Part shown: piece by piece, positions 34,263 to 42,625 of the stretch
How the letters are laid out: every line of letters starts with the position of its first letter
Numbering within the stretch: position 1 is the stretch's first letter
Origin: an uncultured Lachnospiraceae bacterium
GTDB lineage: Bacteria; Bacillota; Clostridia; Lachnospirales; Lachnospiraceae
Direction of reading: 5' to 3'
DNA: 64,000 nt
Assembly: GCA_934293575.1 (NCBI GenBank)
Contig: CAKQYU010000001.1
Span: forward strand, 1-64,000
Position numbers and translations under genes: made by a program
Notes under the pieces: model-generated
Database searches by the model: none
Told to the model about the DNA's origin: nothing
The model's input: only the letters and a program-made list of their open reading frames with translations

Positions 34263-35420
34263 ATGGAAGAAAGAAAAAGAGTTCGTAAAAAAAAGAAAAA
34301 GAATTTCATACAAAGGATTCAGTCAATCTTTTTTAAGGGTACTTTTTTTGATTACTCTCTACTGTTTATTATACTTTTTTTGGTTGCATTTGGACTGATT
34401 ATTGTATATAGCACGAGTTCATATTCGGCACAGTTAAATTTAGGTGATGCTACATACTATCTGAAACGGCAGTTGATTGCGGCAATTCTTGGATTTATCT
34501 GTATGCTGATTGTTGCCCATATTGATTATCACTGGTGGAAAAAATGGTCCCTTGTGCTGATGTATTTAACGATTGCGGGACTGTTTATAGTTCTGATTGC
34601 CGGTGTTGCTTCTCATGGAGCTTCCAGATGGTTAGAGGTTGGCGGATTGCGTTTCCAGCCTTCCGAGGTAGCTAAAATCGTCATCATATTATTTACGGCA
34701 CATATGTCAACGATTAAGGCGGCAAGAATCGGCGATTTTAAGATCATGGCAAAGGTTGCGGCAGGTCCGATGGTTGCGGTTGCATTTATTGCAAAAGAAA
34801 ATTTAAGTACAGCAATCATCTGTGCAGCAATTACTATGGTTATTATTTTTGTTACCAGTCCGAAGGTAAAGCAGTTTATCGGACTTGGATTGATTGTTAT
34901 TGCGGTTATGGGAGTTTTCCTGCTTGTGGCATCTTATCGATTGGATCGAATTAAGATCTGGCTGCATCCGGAACGTTATGATAAAGGATATCAGACATTG
35001 CAGGCACTGTATGCGGTTGGTTCCGGAGGATTGTTTGGAAAGGGATTAGGTCAGAGTATTCAAAAACTTGGATTTGTTCCGGAATCTCATAACGATTATA
35101 TTTTCTCTATTATATGTGAAGAACTGGGACTGTTTGGCGCAGTCTGTGTCATTATGCTGTTTGTACTTTTGATATGGAGATGTGTAATGATTGCGATGAG
35201 TGCTCCGGATTTGTACGGTGCATTGATTGTTGTCGGTGTTATTACCCATGTTGCGGTGCAGGTTATTGTAAATATTGCGGTTGTAACCAATACATTTCCA
35301 CCGACCGGCGTACCGCTTCCGTTTATCAGCTTTGGTGGTACGGCACTGATGATGCTGCTGGCGGAAATGGGCTTGGTTTTATCGGTAGCAAGACAAATAA
35401 ATATACCAAAAGAATATTAA
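34263..35420 (+). CDS. ftsW: FtsW/SpoVE-type lipid II polymerase
   Basis: The SEDS-family protein polymerises glycan strands with a class B PBP. It is 385 residues, with a basic N-terminus and ten membrane helices. Motifs are FGLIIVYSTSSYSA, LRFQPSEVAKIVIILFTAHM, GSGGLFGKGLGQSIQKLGFV, PESHNDYIFSIICEELG and FPPTGVPLPFISFGGTAL. In Bacillus this slot is taken by spoVE, so it may serve division, sporulation or both. It follows murD by three bases. Confidence 0.93.
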   Translation: MEERKRVRKKKKKNFIQRIQSIFFKGTFFDYSLLFIILFLVAFGLIIVYSTSSYSAQLNLGDATYYLKRQLIAAILGFICMLIVAHIDYHWWKKWSLVLMYLTIAGLFIVLIAGVASHGASRWLEVGGLRFQPSEVAKIVIILFTAHMSTIKAARIGDFKIMAKVAAGPMVAVAFIAKENLSTAIICAAITMVIIFVTSPKVKQFIGLGLIVIAVMGVFLLVASYRLDRIKIWLHPERYDKGYQTLQALYAVGSGGLFGKGLGQSIQKLGFVPESHNDYIFSIICEELGLFGAVCVIMLFVLLIWRCVMIAMSAPDLYGALIVVGVITHVAVQVIVNIAVVTNTFPPTGVPLPFISFGGTALMMLLAEMGLVLSVARQINIPKEY

Positions 35421-35468
35421 TGCAGGCACCCTTTTTTGAAAACTGCATATAGTAAACTATATGTCGAA

Positions 35469-36734
35469 ATGGGTGTGGATTTCTTGAAAGCAATCAGTAT
35501 TAAAGGTACTTCCGCCCTGAAGGGAAGTATAGAAGTCCAGGGTTCAAAAAATACAGTACTGCCGATTATGGCAGCGAGTCTTTTGGCAGATGGGGTTACC
35601 GTGATACATAATTGTCCTCAGATTCAGGATGTAACCATCATGTGCCGGTTATTGGAATGTCTGGGAGCAAAAACTCACAGAGAAGGAAAAAGGCTTTCTA
35701 TCGATACACAGAATATCGTTTACAGAAAACTTCCGGTGGAACTGACGAAAAAACTGCGTTCTTCGGTGCTGTTATTGGGGCCTATGATTGCCAGATTTCA
35801 GAAAGCCTGTGTAGGAATGCCCGGAGGCTGTGCGATTGGAAAACGTCCGATTGACATTCATCTGGAAGGTCTTATGAAAATGGGTGTAGATGTTTCTTTT
35901 GAGGGAGAAATGTTGTGCTGTAATTGTTATCATTTACAGGGTACGGAATATCGATTGAGCTTTAAAAGCGTCGGAGCAACGGAAAATCTTTTGATGGCGG
36001 CAACGAGGGCGACAGGTATTACCATATTACGCGATGTGGCTCAGGAACCGGAAATTGTTGAATTGTGTAAGTTCTTGGCTTCTATGGGATGTCTGATTGA
36101 AGGGATTGGAACGGATGTACTGATTATAAAAGGATGCAGATGCTTAGAACCGGTTTCTTATTGGAATCCTTATGACAGAATTGTGGCGGGCACCTATATA
36201 TTAATGGCAGCTGCGCTTCCATCGGATTTCAGGCTATATGGAGTCGGTAATACGAAATATATTGAAAATGTGGTCTGTGTTGCCAGAAAACTTGGAGTTA
36301 CAATTGTACAATTTAAGGATTCAATTGGTATATATTCGGATGGGCATGTACAGGGTGGCTGTTTTCAAACAGGAGTATACCCGGCATTTCCGACGGATTT
36401 GCAACCGGTATTAATTACCGTTTTATTAAAAGCCTTATCGGAAAGTTGTGTGGTTGAGACAATATTTGAAGACCGTTTTGGTATTGTAGAACCGTTGAAA
36501 CGGTTGGGTGGCAGACTTTCACAGAAAGAAAACTGTGTCTATATTCATCATAGTGACTGCCTGCATGGACATACGGTAAAAGCAACCGATTTAAGACAGG
36601 GTGCCGCACTGGTGGTTGCCGGTGTTTTGTGTTGCGGTTATACGACGGTTACGGATATCGGATACATCGAAAGAGGATATGAAGATATTGTCAGGGATTT
36701 ACAAAATCTTCATGTGAATGCAGAGTATATATAG
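35469..36734 (+). CDS. murA: UDP-N-acetylglucosamine 1-carboxyvinyltransferase
   Basis: MurA transfers enolpyruvate from PEP to UDP-GlcNAc, the first committed step of murein synthesis. The 421-residue protein has LKGSIEVQGSKNTVLPIMAA, the active-site loop MPGGCAIGKRPIDIHLEG with Cys121 (fosfomycin target), and FPTDLQPVLITVLLKA. Start choice is uncertain: TTG 35436, ATG 35469 and TTG 35484 are in frame and none has a strong site. Firmicutes often have two MurA copies. It occupies the place where murG or murB usually lies. Confidence 0.9.
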   Translation: MGVDFLKAISIKGTSALKGSIEVQGSKNTVLPIMAASLLADGVTVIHNCPQIQDVTIMCRLLECLGAKTHREGKRLSIDTQNIVYRKLPVELTKKLRSSVLLLGPMIARFQKACVGMPGGCAIGKRPIDIHLEGLMKMGVDVSFEGEMLCCNCYHLQGTEYRLSFKSVGATENLLMAATRATGITILRDVAQEPEIVELCKFLASMGCLIEGIGTDVLIIKGCRCLEPVSYWNPYDRIVAGTYILMAAALPSDFRLYGVGNTKYIENVVCVARKLGVTIVQFKDSIGIYSDGHVQGGCFQTGVYPAFPTDLQPVLITVLLKALSESCVVETIFEDRFGIVEPLKRLGGRLSQKENCVYIHHSDCLHGHTVKATDLRQGAALVVAGVLCCGYTTVTDIGYIERGYEDIVRDLQNLHVNAEYI

Positions 36735-36751
36735 AATATTGGGTAAGAAAA

Positions 36752-37657
36752 ATGAAAGAGAAAAAAGATAATGTTATTAATGTACAATTTAAGAGAAGAT
36801 TATCGGGTAAGGTGATTGGAATTATTCTGGGCATTTTTTTGGTCGGCGTGATTTTGTTATTATCTTGTTTTAAGATTCATACCATTGAGGTGACCGGAAA
36901 TGTGCATTATACGGAAGACCAGATTAAAGATTATGTATTGTCGGAAGGATATATTAACAATTCGGTATTGTTGATGATAAAAAATAAAATCCGTCCGATA
37001 TCGGATATTCCGTTTATTGCCAAAATTGATATAGAATATAACGGACCGCATAAGGTTGTTGTAACGGTGTATGAGAAAGCACTGGCAGGCTGTGTGGAGT
37101 ATATGAATCAATATATTTATTTTGATCAGGATGGATACGTTCTTGAAATATCGGCAACCAAGTTAGAGGATACTCCGTGTATAACCGGTATGTATTTTGA
37201 CAGTATGGAGCTTCATGAAAAACTGCCGATTGAGGATAAAAAAAGATTCAAAACAATTTTAACACTGACGCAGTTGATTCAGAAATACAATGTGCATATT
37301 GATTCTATTCAGTTTACCTCCGATGGAGAAATTGTACTTCAGTATGAAGATATTAAGATTGAACTTGGGGACGGAAGCAATATTGAGGAACAGTTGATTG
37401 ATTTGGATCGGATGCTCGAACCGCTAAAAGGAAAAAAGGGAACATTGGATTTGAAAAATTTTGATACCGCTGTCGGAACCGCATCATTTAAAATTCAGGA
37501 TTCTTCTGCGGCAACGACAGAAAATACATCTGAGAATGAAGGAAACACAACGGAACCGGAGCAAACAACACCGTCTGCGGAGAATATAACGGAGGCGACA
37601 ACGGAAAATACTGTCGAAAATACACAACAAACCCCAGATACTGAGGTGCAAAATTAA
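36752..37657 (+). CDS. ftsQ: FtsQ/DivIB-type division protein
   Basis: The 301-residue bitopic protein has a short basic N-terminus, one membrane segment (about 19-41) and a POTRA domain (IHTIEVTGNVHYTEDQIKDY, about 43-62 onward). A beta domain follows with IDSIQFTSDGEIVLQYEDI. The last 50 residues are Thr/Glu/Asn-rich (TTEN, TTEPEQTT), as in two other envelope proteins here. FtsQ/DivIB links FtsL/DivIC to the divisome. ftsZ follows with its own promoter. Confidence 0.88.
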   Translation: MKEKKDNVINVQFKRRLSGKVIGIILGIFLVGVILLLSCFKIHTIEVTGNVHYTEDQIKDYVLSEGYINNSVLLMIKNKIRPISDIPFIAKIDIEYNGPHKVVVTVYEKALAGCVEYMNQYIYFDQDGYVLEISATKLEDTPCITGMYFDSMELHEKLPIEDKKRFKTILTLTQLIQKYNVHIDSIQFTSDGEIVLQYEDIKIELGDGSNIEEQLIDLDRMLEPLKGKKGTLDLKNFDTAVGTASFKIQDSSAATTENTSENEGNTTEPEQTTPSAENITEATTENTVENTQQTPDTEVQN

Positions 37658-37695
37658 TCAAAATACAAAAAATTGTGATTTTACCTAAATATCCC

Positions 37696-37724
37696 TTGAT
37701 TATTTGTGAAAAAAACAGTACAAT
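37696..37724 (+). promoter_or_regulatory. Promoter of ftsZ
   Basis: TTGATT (37696-37701) and TACAAT (37719-37724) are 17 bases apart, about 108 bases ahead of the TTG start, giving a leader of about 100 bases. Confidence 0.7.
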
Positions 37725-37832
37725 TAGTGTGTATGTATTATGTATACTGGAAAAGAGAAAACTTGTGGTTGTTCGAGGATTTGATACAATTCTTGGATGA
37801 TTGCAAAAATATATATTAAGGAGGATGTAACC

Positions 37833-39209
37833 TTGCTTGAAATAAAAACTTTCGAAGACAAAGGACCAGCTAAGATTTTAGTAATTGGTGTAGGTGGTGC
37901 AGGTAATAATGCAGTAAACAGAATGATTGATGAAAATATTAATGGTGTAGATTTAGTAGCCATTAATACAGATAAACAGGTGTTGGCAACATCAAAGGCG
38001 CCAACAAAGATTCAGATCGGTGAGAAATTAACAAAGGGACTTGGTGCCGGAGCAAAGCCGGAAGTTGGTGCCGGAGCAATTGAAGAAAATCGTGAAGAGA
38101 TTACAGAATTGGTAAAAGATGCGGATATGGTATTTGTAACCTGTGGTATGGGTGGAGGTACCGGAACCGGTGCAGCTCCTGTCGTAGCAGAGATTGCAAA
38201 GAATCTTGGAATTTTAACGGTTGGTGTTGTAACCAAACCATTTTCATTTGAAGGTAAGCCTCGTATGAACAATGCCTTGTCAGGTATTGACCGGTTAAAA
38301 GAGAATGTAGATACATTGATTGTCGTTCCGAATGATAAATTATTACAGATTTGTGATAAGCGTACAACAATTCCGGATGCATTGAAGAAGGCAGACGAAG
38401 TTTTACAGCAGGGTGTTCAGGGTGTTACGGATTTGATTCAGAGTCCTGGTATTATTAATCTTGACTTTGCCGACATTCAGTCAGTAATGAGAGATAAGGG
38501 TATCGCTCATATCGGTATCGGTCGTGGCAGTGGTGAAGACAAGGCTGTAGAGGCAATCAAGCAGGCTATGGAATCTCCATTGTTAGAGACAACCGTTTCA
38601 GGAGCAACCGATATTATTATCAACTTTGCAGGTAATATTGGAATGATTGAAGCATATGATGCAGTTAACTATTTAACAGAAGCTGCCGGAGATGATGTTA
38701 ATATTATTTTCGGTACTGTAGATAATGAAACATTGGGTGATGAAGTAAGTATTACAATTATTGCAACCGGTATTGAAGGTGGAGCAAGTAAGAGTAATAC
38801 GGTTGGTGGATTTGCTGCAAATCCGTTTAAGCCGGCAACAGCAACACCGGTACAGCCGGTTTCAACACCTCAGGTACAGAGTCCGATTCAACAGAATGTA
38901 AGTCAGTCAACGGTACAAAGTGCTGCATATCGTCCTCAGCAGACGCCTGTAACACCAACTGCTGAGACTACACAGACCGGTTTTGCTTCACAGCAGGCGG
39001 CTCCTACATTCAGTAATCAGCCGATTGCAACACCTCAGCCAAAGCAGGCTGCAAGACCATCGTTCCTTAATAATACAGGAGCAAATACAAGTGTTGCACA
39101 GCCAACGACTACTTCAACAGTAGCACCGGTAACAACAGCAAGACCTCAGGCTCCGTCACAGGATGCAGATGGAAGTATTAAGATTCCTGAATTTTTAAAG
39201 AGAAGATAA
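37833..39209 (+). CDS. ftsZ: Cell division protein FtsZ
   Basis: The tubulin-like GTPase forms the Z ring. From TTG 37833 (AAGGAGG eight bases before; an ATG at 37797 precedes that site) the protein is 458 residues. GTP-binding motifs are GVGGAGNNAVNRMI and GMGGGTGTGAAPVVA; the T7 loop is NLDFADIQSVM. A long Gln/Thr/Pro-rich linker (about 330-445) leads to the conserved C-terminal peptide IKIPEFLKRR, which binds FtsA/SepF partners. The linker is longer than in Bacillus. ftsA is not adjacent. Confidence 0.97.
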   Translation: MLEIKTFEDKGPAKILVIGVGGAGNNAVNRMIDENINGVDLVAINTDKQVLATSKAPTKIQIGEKLTKGLGAGAKPEVGAGAIEENREEITELVKDADMVFVTCGMGGGTGTGAAPVVAEIAKNLGILTVGVVTKPFSFEGKPRMNNALSGIDRLKENVDTLIVVPNDKLLQICDKRTTIPDALKKADEVLQQGVQGVTDLIQSPGIINLDFADIQSVMRDKGIAHIGIGRGSGEDKAVEAIKQAMESPLLETTVSGATDIIINFAGNIGMIEAYDAVNYLTEAAGDDVNIIFGTVDNETLGDEVSITIIATGIEGGASKSNTVGGFAANPFKPATATPVQPVSTPQVQSPIQQNVSQSTVQSAAYRPQQTPVTPTAETTQTGFASQQAAPTFSNQPIATPQPKQAARPSFLNNTGANTSVAQPTTTSTVAPVTTARPQAPSQDADGSIKIPEFLKRR

Positions 39210-39220
39210 ATGATATCGTT

Positions 39221-39259
39221 CACCCTGTATATCCGTAAGGATATGCAGGGTGTTTTTTT
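39221..39259 (+). terminator. Terminator of ftsZ
   Basis: CACCCTG with ATATCC pairs with GGATAT and CAGGGTG around GTAA, followed by seven T. Confidence 0.9.
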
Positions 39260-39290
39260 ATTGTAAAAAATGCGAAATACAATACAGAAA

Positions 39291-39298
39291 TTCGACTA
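39291..39298 (-). promoter_or_regulatory. Possible Spo0A box ahead of spoIIGA
   Basis: TTCGACTA reads TAGTCGAA on the minus strand, one mismatch from the Spo0A core TTGTCGAA. It overlaps the -35 region of a promoter whose -10 would be TATACT (39319-39324) and which lacks a -35 consensus, as expected of a Spo0A-activated promoter. Confidence 0.4.
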
Positions 39299-39347
39299 TT
39301 TATGAAAGAGCAAAAGCATATACTGTGGCTAAAGGAGTAAGAGACGT

Positions 39348-40214
39348 ATGCAAGTGAAACTTTACCTGGATGTTTTGTTTCTTGTCAATTTTGTGGTTGG
39401 ATTTTTTGTTTTGCTTATGACAAGCTTTCTGCTAAATCTACATACAAAATGGTGGCGGATTATTTTGGGTTCAGTATTCGGAACCGTTACGCTTTTGTTC
39501 CTGCTTTTCATGGGTGTTTTATTTCATCCTTGGAAAAGTCTGCTTATCTATATTGGAATCAGCTTAGAAGCGAATATAATATGCTTTGGATTAAAAAAAG
39601 GTTTATTATGTAAATGGCTTCTTTCCACCACAATTATGGTTCTGATTGGGAGTTGCATGAATTACATAAGGTATAGTTTGGGGCTGACTGTTTTGGTTTT
39701 ATTTAAATGGATGCTCTGTTTTTTTGTGGCAGAGGTAGTGATAATTATTTTATTTCTATCCATTAAATTCTATAAAGCCGGCAGTTGTCGTATTTATACC
39801 GTGAATTTCATACATCACGGCGGTAAAGTATGCAAAAAATTGTATCTGGATACCGGAAATATGTTGCGCGATCCATTGTTTGGAAAGCCTGTGATTGTAT
39901 TGAGTGATGAAGTTGTAAAATCATGTTTCACTTTGGAAGAAAATAGATTGCTGGGTGACTATTTCAATATGGGAATATTCAATTATATAGGTCTGCACTC
40001 TAATGAAATGCAAAAGAAATACTGTTTCCATGAGATTCCATATCAAAGTGTTGGAAATACAAATGGAAAACTTCTTTGTTTTTTGATGGATGAAGTGGAA
40101 ATTACAGAATTAAAAATAACACTTTATAAGCAACCGGTTGCAATTGCACCGCCCGGTTTGTTCAAAGGGAAAACCTATCAGGGACTGTTGCATCCGAATT
40201 GTATTTCATTATGA
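39348..40214 (+). CDS. spoIIGA: Sigma-E processing peptidase SpoIIGA
   Basis: SpoIIGA is a membrane aspartic protease that cuts the pro-sequence from sigma E when signalled from the forespore. The 288-residue protein has five hydrophobic segments in residues 1-140 and a C-terminal protease domain with LYLDTGNMLRDPLFGKPVIV, holding the catalytic DTGN Asp. PPGLFKGKTYQGLLHP is also conserved. AAAGGAG precedes the start. sigE follows, starting 17 bases after the stop from the chosen GTG. Confidence 0.9.
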   Translation: MQVKLYLDVLFLVNFVVGFFVLLMTSFLLNLHTKWWRIILGSVFGTVTLLFLLFMGVLFHPWKSLLIYIGISLEANIICFGLKKGLLCKWLLSTTIMVLIGSCMNYIRYSLGLTVLVLFKWMLCFFVAEVVIIILFLSIKFYKAGSCRIYTVNFIHHGGKVCKKLYLDTGNMLRDPLFGKPVIVLSDEVVKSCFTLEENRLLGDYFNMGIFNYIGLHSNEMQKKYCFHEIPYQSVGNTNGKLLCFLMDEVEITELKITLYKQPVAIAPPGLFKGKTYQGLLHPNCISL

Positions 40215-40231
40215 CTTGGAGGACTATAATT

Positions 40232-40957
40232 GTGAATATTGTTAGTAATGAGAAATTCAGACTCACTTTGGGTAAAATGTTTTTGCTTCCACAAAAGGAC
40301 ATTCATTATATAGGAGGAACCGATATCCTGCCACCCCCTCTGACTGCTGAGGAAGAAAAGGAATTGTTGTTAAAATTAGGGGAGGTGGATGACACAGAAG
40401 TAAGAAGCATATTGATTGAACGGAATCTAAGGCTGGTTGTATATATTGCCAAAAAATTCGATAATACGGGTGTGGGTGTGGAAGATTTAATATCCATTGG
40501 AACCATTGGTCTGATTAAAGCAATTAATACATTTAAGCTGGATAAAAATATAAAATTGGCAACCTATGCTTCCCGATGTATCGAAAATGAAATTTTGATG
40601 TATTTAAGGAGAAGTGCCAAAACAAAAATGGAGGTTTCGATTGATGAACCTTTAAATATCGACTGGGATGGAAATGAGCTGCTGTTATCCGATATATTAG
40701 GTACGGAAGAAGATATTATTTATCGTGATTTGGAAGATGAGGTAGACCGTGAGTTATTGAAAAAGGCAATGGGCATATTGACGGAACGGGAAAAGCTGAT
40801 TATTGATTTACGATTTGGTTTAAATAACGACAAGGGTGTCGAAATGACACAAAAGGAAGTGGCAGATATGCTGGGAATTTCGCAGTCCTATATTTCAAGA
40901 CTGGAAAAGAAGATAATGAAACGATTAAAAAAAGAAATGATACGGATCGGAGCATAG
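40232..40957 (+). CDS. sigE: Sporulation sigma factor SigE (mother cell)
   Basis: The 241-residue protein is close to Bacillus SigE throughout. It includes ALPPPL-like ILPPPLTAEEE, the sequence RNLRLVVYIAKKF, EDLISIGTIGLIKAINTF, ATYASRCIENEILMYLRR and the region 4 HTH QKEVADMLGISQSYISRLE. The first 25 or so residues are the probable pro-sequence removed by SpoIIGA. GTG 40232 is chosen because GGAGG ends nine bases before it; earlier in-frame starts overlap spoIIGA. Confidence 0.95.
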   Translation: MNIVSNEKFRLTLGKMFLLPQKDIHYIGGTDILPPPLTAEEEKELLLKLGEVDDTEVRSILIERNLRLVVYIAKKFDNTGVGVEDLISIGTIGLIKAINTFKLDKNIKLATYASRCIENEILMYLRRSAKTKMEVSIDEPLNIDWDGNELLLSDILGTEEDIIYRDLEDEVDRELLKKAMGILTEREKLIIDLRFGLNNDKGVEMTQKEVADMLGISQSYISRLEKKIMKRLKKEMIRIGA

Positions 40958-41012
40958 AGGATGGAATAATTTGGGGCATCTTAAAAAGAATAAAAACAGA
41001 AAAAATGTTAAT

Positions 41013-41040
41013 CCTTAATGTTATAAAACATTTAAGGAGG
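41013..41040 (+). promoter_or_regulatory. Hairpin occluding the sigG ribosome binding site
   Basis: CCTTAATGTT (41013-41022), loop ATAA, and AACATTTAAGG (41027-41037) pair with one bulged T. The right arm contains the first half of AAGGAGG (41034-41040). Such a structure would lower sigG translation. Confidence 0.6.
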
Positions 41041-41048
41041 AACTTTGG

Positions 41049-41828
41049 ATGGCACTTAATAAAGTCATGATTTGTGGTGTGAATACTGCAAAATTACCAT
41101 TACTTTCCGATGATGAAAAAACAGAATTATTTATCCGAATTGAACAGGGTGATAAGGAAGCCAGAAATCAGTTGATTGAAGGAAATTTAAGGCTGGTGCT
41201 TAGTGTAATTCAAAGATTTTCAAATGTATCCGAAAATGCAGATGATTTGTTTCAGGTTGGTTGTATTGGATTGATAAAGGCAATTGATAATTTTGACCGT
41301 AGTTTAAATGTTAAATTTTCCACTTATGCGGTTCCGATGATTATCGGTGAATGCAGAAGATATCTAAGAGATAACAATACAATCCGTGTATCAAGATCAT
41401 TGCGTGATACTGCTTACAAAGCAATCTATACAAAGGAAAAAATATTAAGGGAAGAGGACAGAGAAGCTACCATTGATGAAATTGCAAATGAAATTGAGGT
41501 TGAAAAAGAGATGATTGTTATGGCATTGGATGCAATCGCAACACCGCTTTCTTTATATGAACCGGTATATCAGGAGGGCGGCGATGTCTTATATATTATG
41601 GATCAGGTAAGTGATAAAAAGAATAAAGAGGAAAACTGGGTGGAGGATATCTCGTTAAAGGAAGCTATGAACCGGCTTTCCGGGAGAGAATATGATATCA
41701 TCAAATTAAGATTCTTTGAGGGAAAGACACAGACGGAGGTTGCACAGGAAATTGCAATCTCGCAGGCTCAGGTATCCCGTCTGGAAAAATCGGCATTAAA
41801 ATCCATGAAAGATTATCTGGATTTATAG
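41049..41828 (+). CDS. sigG: Sporulation sigma factor SigG (forespore)
   Basis: The 259-residue protein matches SigG: MALNKVMICGVNTAKLPLLS N-terminus, GNLRLVLSVIQRF, ADDLFQVGCIGLIKAIDNF, FSTYAVPMIIGECRRYLRDN and the region 4 HTH TEVAQEIAISQAQVSRLE. SigG directs late forespore genes. The order spoIIGA-sigE-sigG is the classic spoIIG locus. I could not find a clear sigma-F or sigma-G promoter in the 91-base gap, but the ribosome binding site lies in a hairpin. Confidence 0.96.
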   Translation: MALNKVMICGVNTAKLPLLSDDEKTELFIRIEQGDKEARNQLIEGNLRLVLSVIQRFSNVSENADDLFQVGCIGLIKAIDNFDRSLNVKFSTYAVPMIIGECRRYLRDNNTIRVSRSLRDTAYKAIYTKEKILREEDREATIDEIANEIEVEKEMIVMALDAIATPLSLYEPVYQEGGDVLYIMDQVSDKKNKEENWVEDISLKEAMNRLSGREYDIIKLRFFEGKTQTEVAQEIAISQAQVSRLEKSALKSMKDYLDL

Positions 41829-41956
41829 AAAAAAGTCTGGTTCATTCTTCCATTTTTTCTGAGGAAATTCGTTGTTTTTCTTTCTATTATATGCTATAAT
41901 TTTGACGATTATTTGAAAATGATAAGCCGGTGGGGCATAAAGGAGGCATATATAGA

Positions 41957-42526
41957 ATGAAACATTTAATTTTGGTGACATCACCACCAGCATGTGGTAA
42001 GACATTTATTTCAAAACAGCTGGCAAAGGCTTTAACAAATTGTGTATATCTGGATAAGGATACATTGATTGTATTATCAAAGCAGATTTTTAAAGTGGCA
42101 GGTGAGGAATATAACAGATCCTCAGATTTTTTCCAGAAGGAAATTCGTGATTATGAGTATTATTGTGTATTAGATCTGGCGATGGAAGCCTTAGATTATA
42201 ATGATACTGTTTTAATTAATGCACCGTTTACCGAAGAGATTCGTGATGATGAGTATTTGGATTCGTTAAGAGCACGTCTGGCAAAACATGGTGCTGAGCT
42301 TGTTGTTATTTGGGTAAATACCAGTGTTGATGTATGTAAGGAAAGAATGATTAAGAGAAATTCAGACCGTGATACATGGAAGTTAGAGCATTGGGATGAA
42401 TATATTGCAGGTTGTAATTTCAATCAGCCAAATAATATCAAAGAGTTAATCGTATTTGAAAATTCTTCGGAAGAAGAATACAATGAATCGATTAAGAGAG
42501 TTGTAAAACAATTAAGAGGCGAGTAA
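41957..42526 (+). CDS. P-loop kinase-like ATP-binding protein
   Basis: The 189-residue protein opens MKHLILVTSPPACGKTFISK with a Walker A PPACGKT (10-16). A kinase-like Asp follows (VYLDKDTLI), and a lid region NTSVDVCKERMIKRNSDRDTWK resembles the AAA_33/zeta-toxin and chloramphenicol-phosphotransferase groups. The substrate is unknown. ATG 41957 is chosen with AAGGAGG ahead. No antitoxin-like partner adjoins it, so a toxin role is unlikely. Confidence 0.75.
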   Translation: MKHLILVTSPPACGKTFISKQLAKALTNCVYLDKDTLIVLSKQIFKVAGEEYNRSSDFFQKEIRDYEYYCVLDLAMEALDYNDTVLINAPFTEEIRDDEYLDSLRARLAKHGAELVVIWVNTSVDVCKERMIKRNSDRDTWKLEHWDEYIAGCNFNQPNNIKELIVFENSSEEEYNESIKRVVKQLRGE

Positions 42527-42530
42527 TCAG

Positions 42531-42556
42531 ACGGCGCTTAATATGCGCCGTTTTTA
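42531..42556 (+). terminator. Terminator after the P-loop kinase
   Basis: ACGGCGC and GCGCCGT pair around TTAATAT, followed by a T-run. Confidence 0.9.
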
Positions 42557-42625
42557 TTTGTGCAATCAGTCACTATGAAGAAGGTGTCTGCACGGATAAA
42601 AATTTATAGATGCAAGGAGAGCAGT

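Noticed and set aside
41957..42526. Zeta-type toxin of a toxin-antitoxin pair
   Set aside because: The P-loop fold fits, but no small antitoxin gene adjoins and the gene has its own ordinary terminator.
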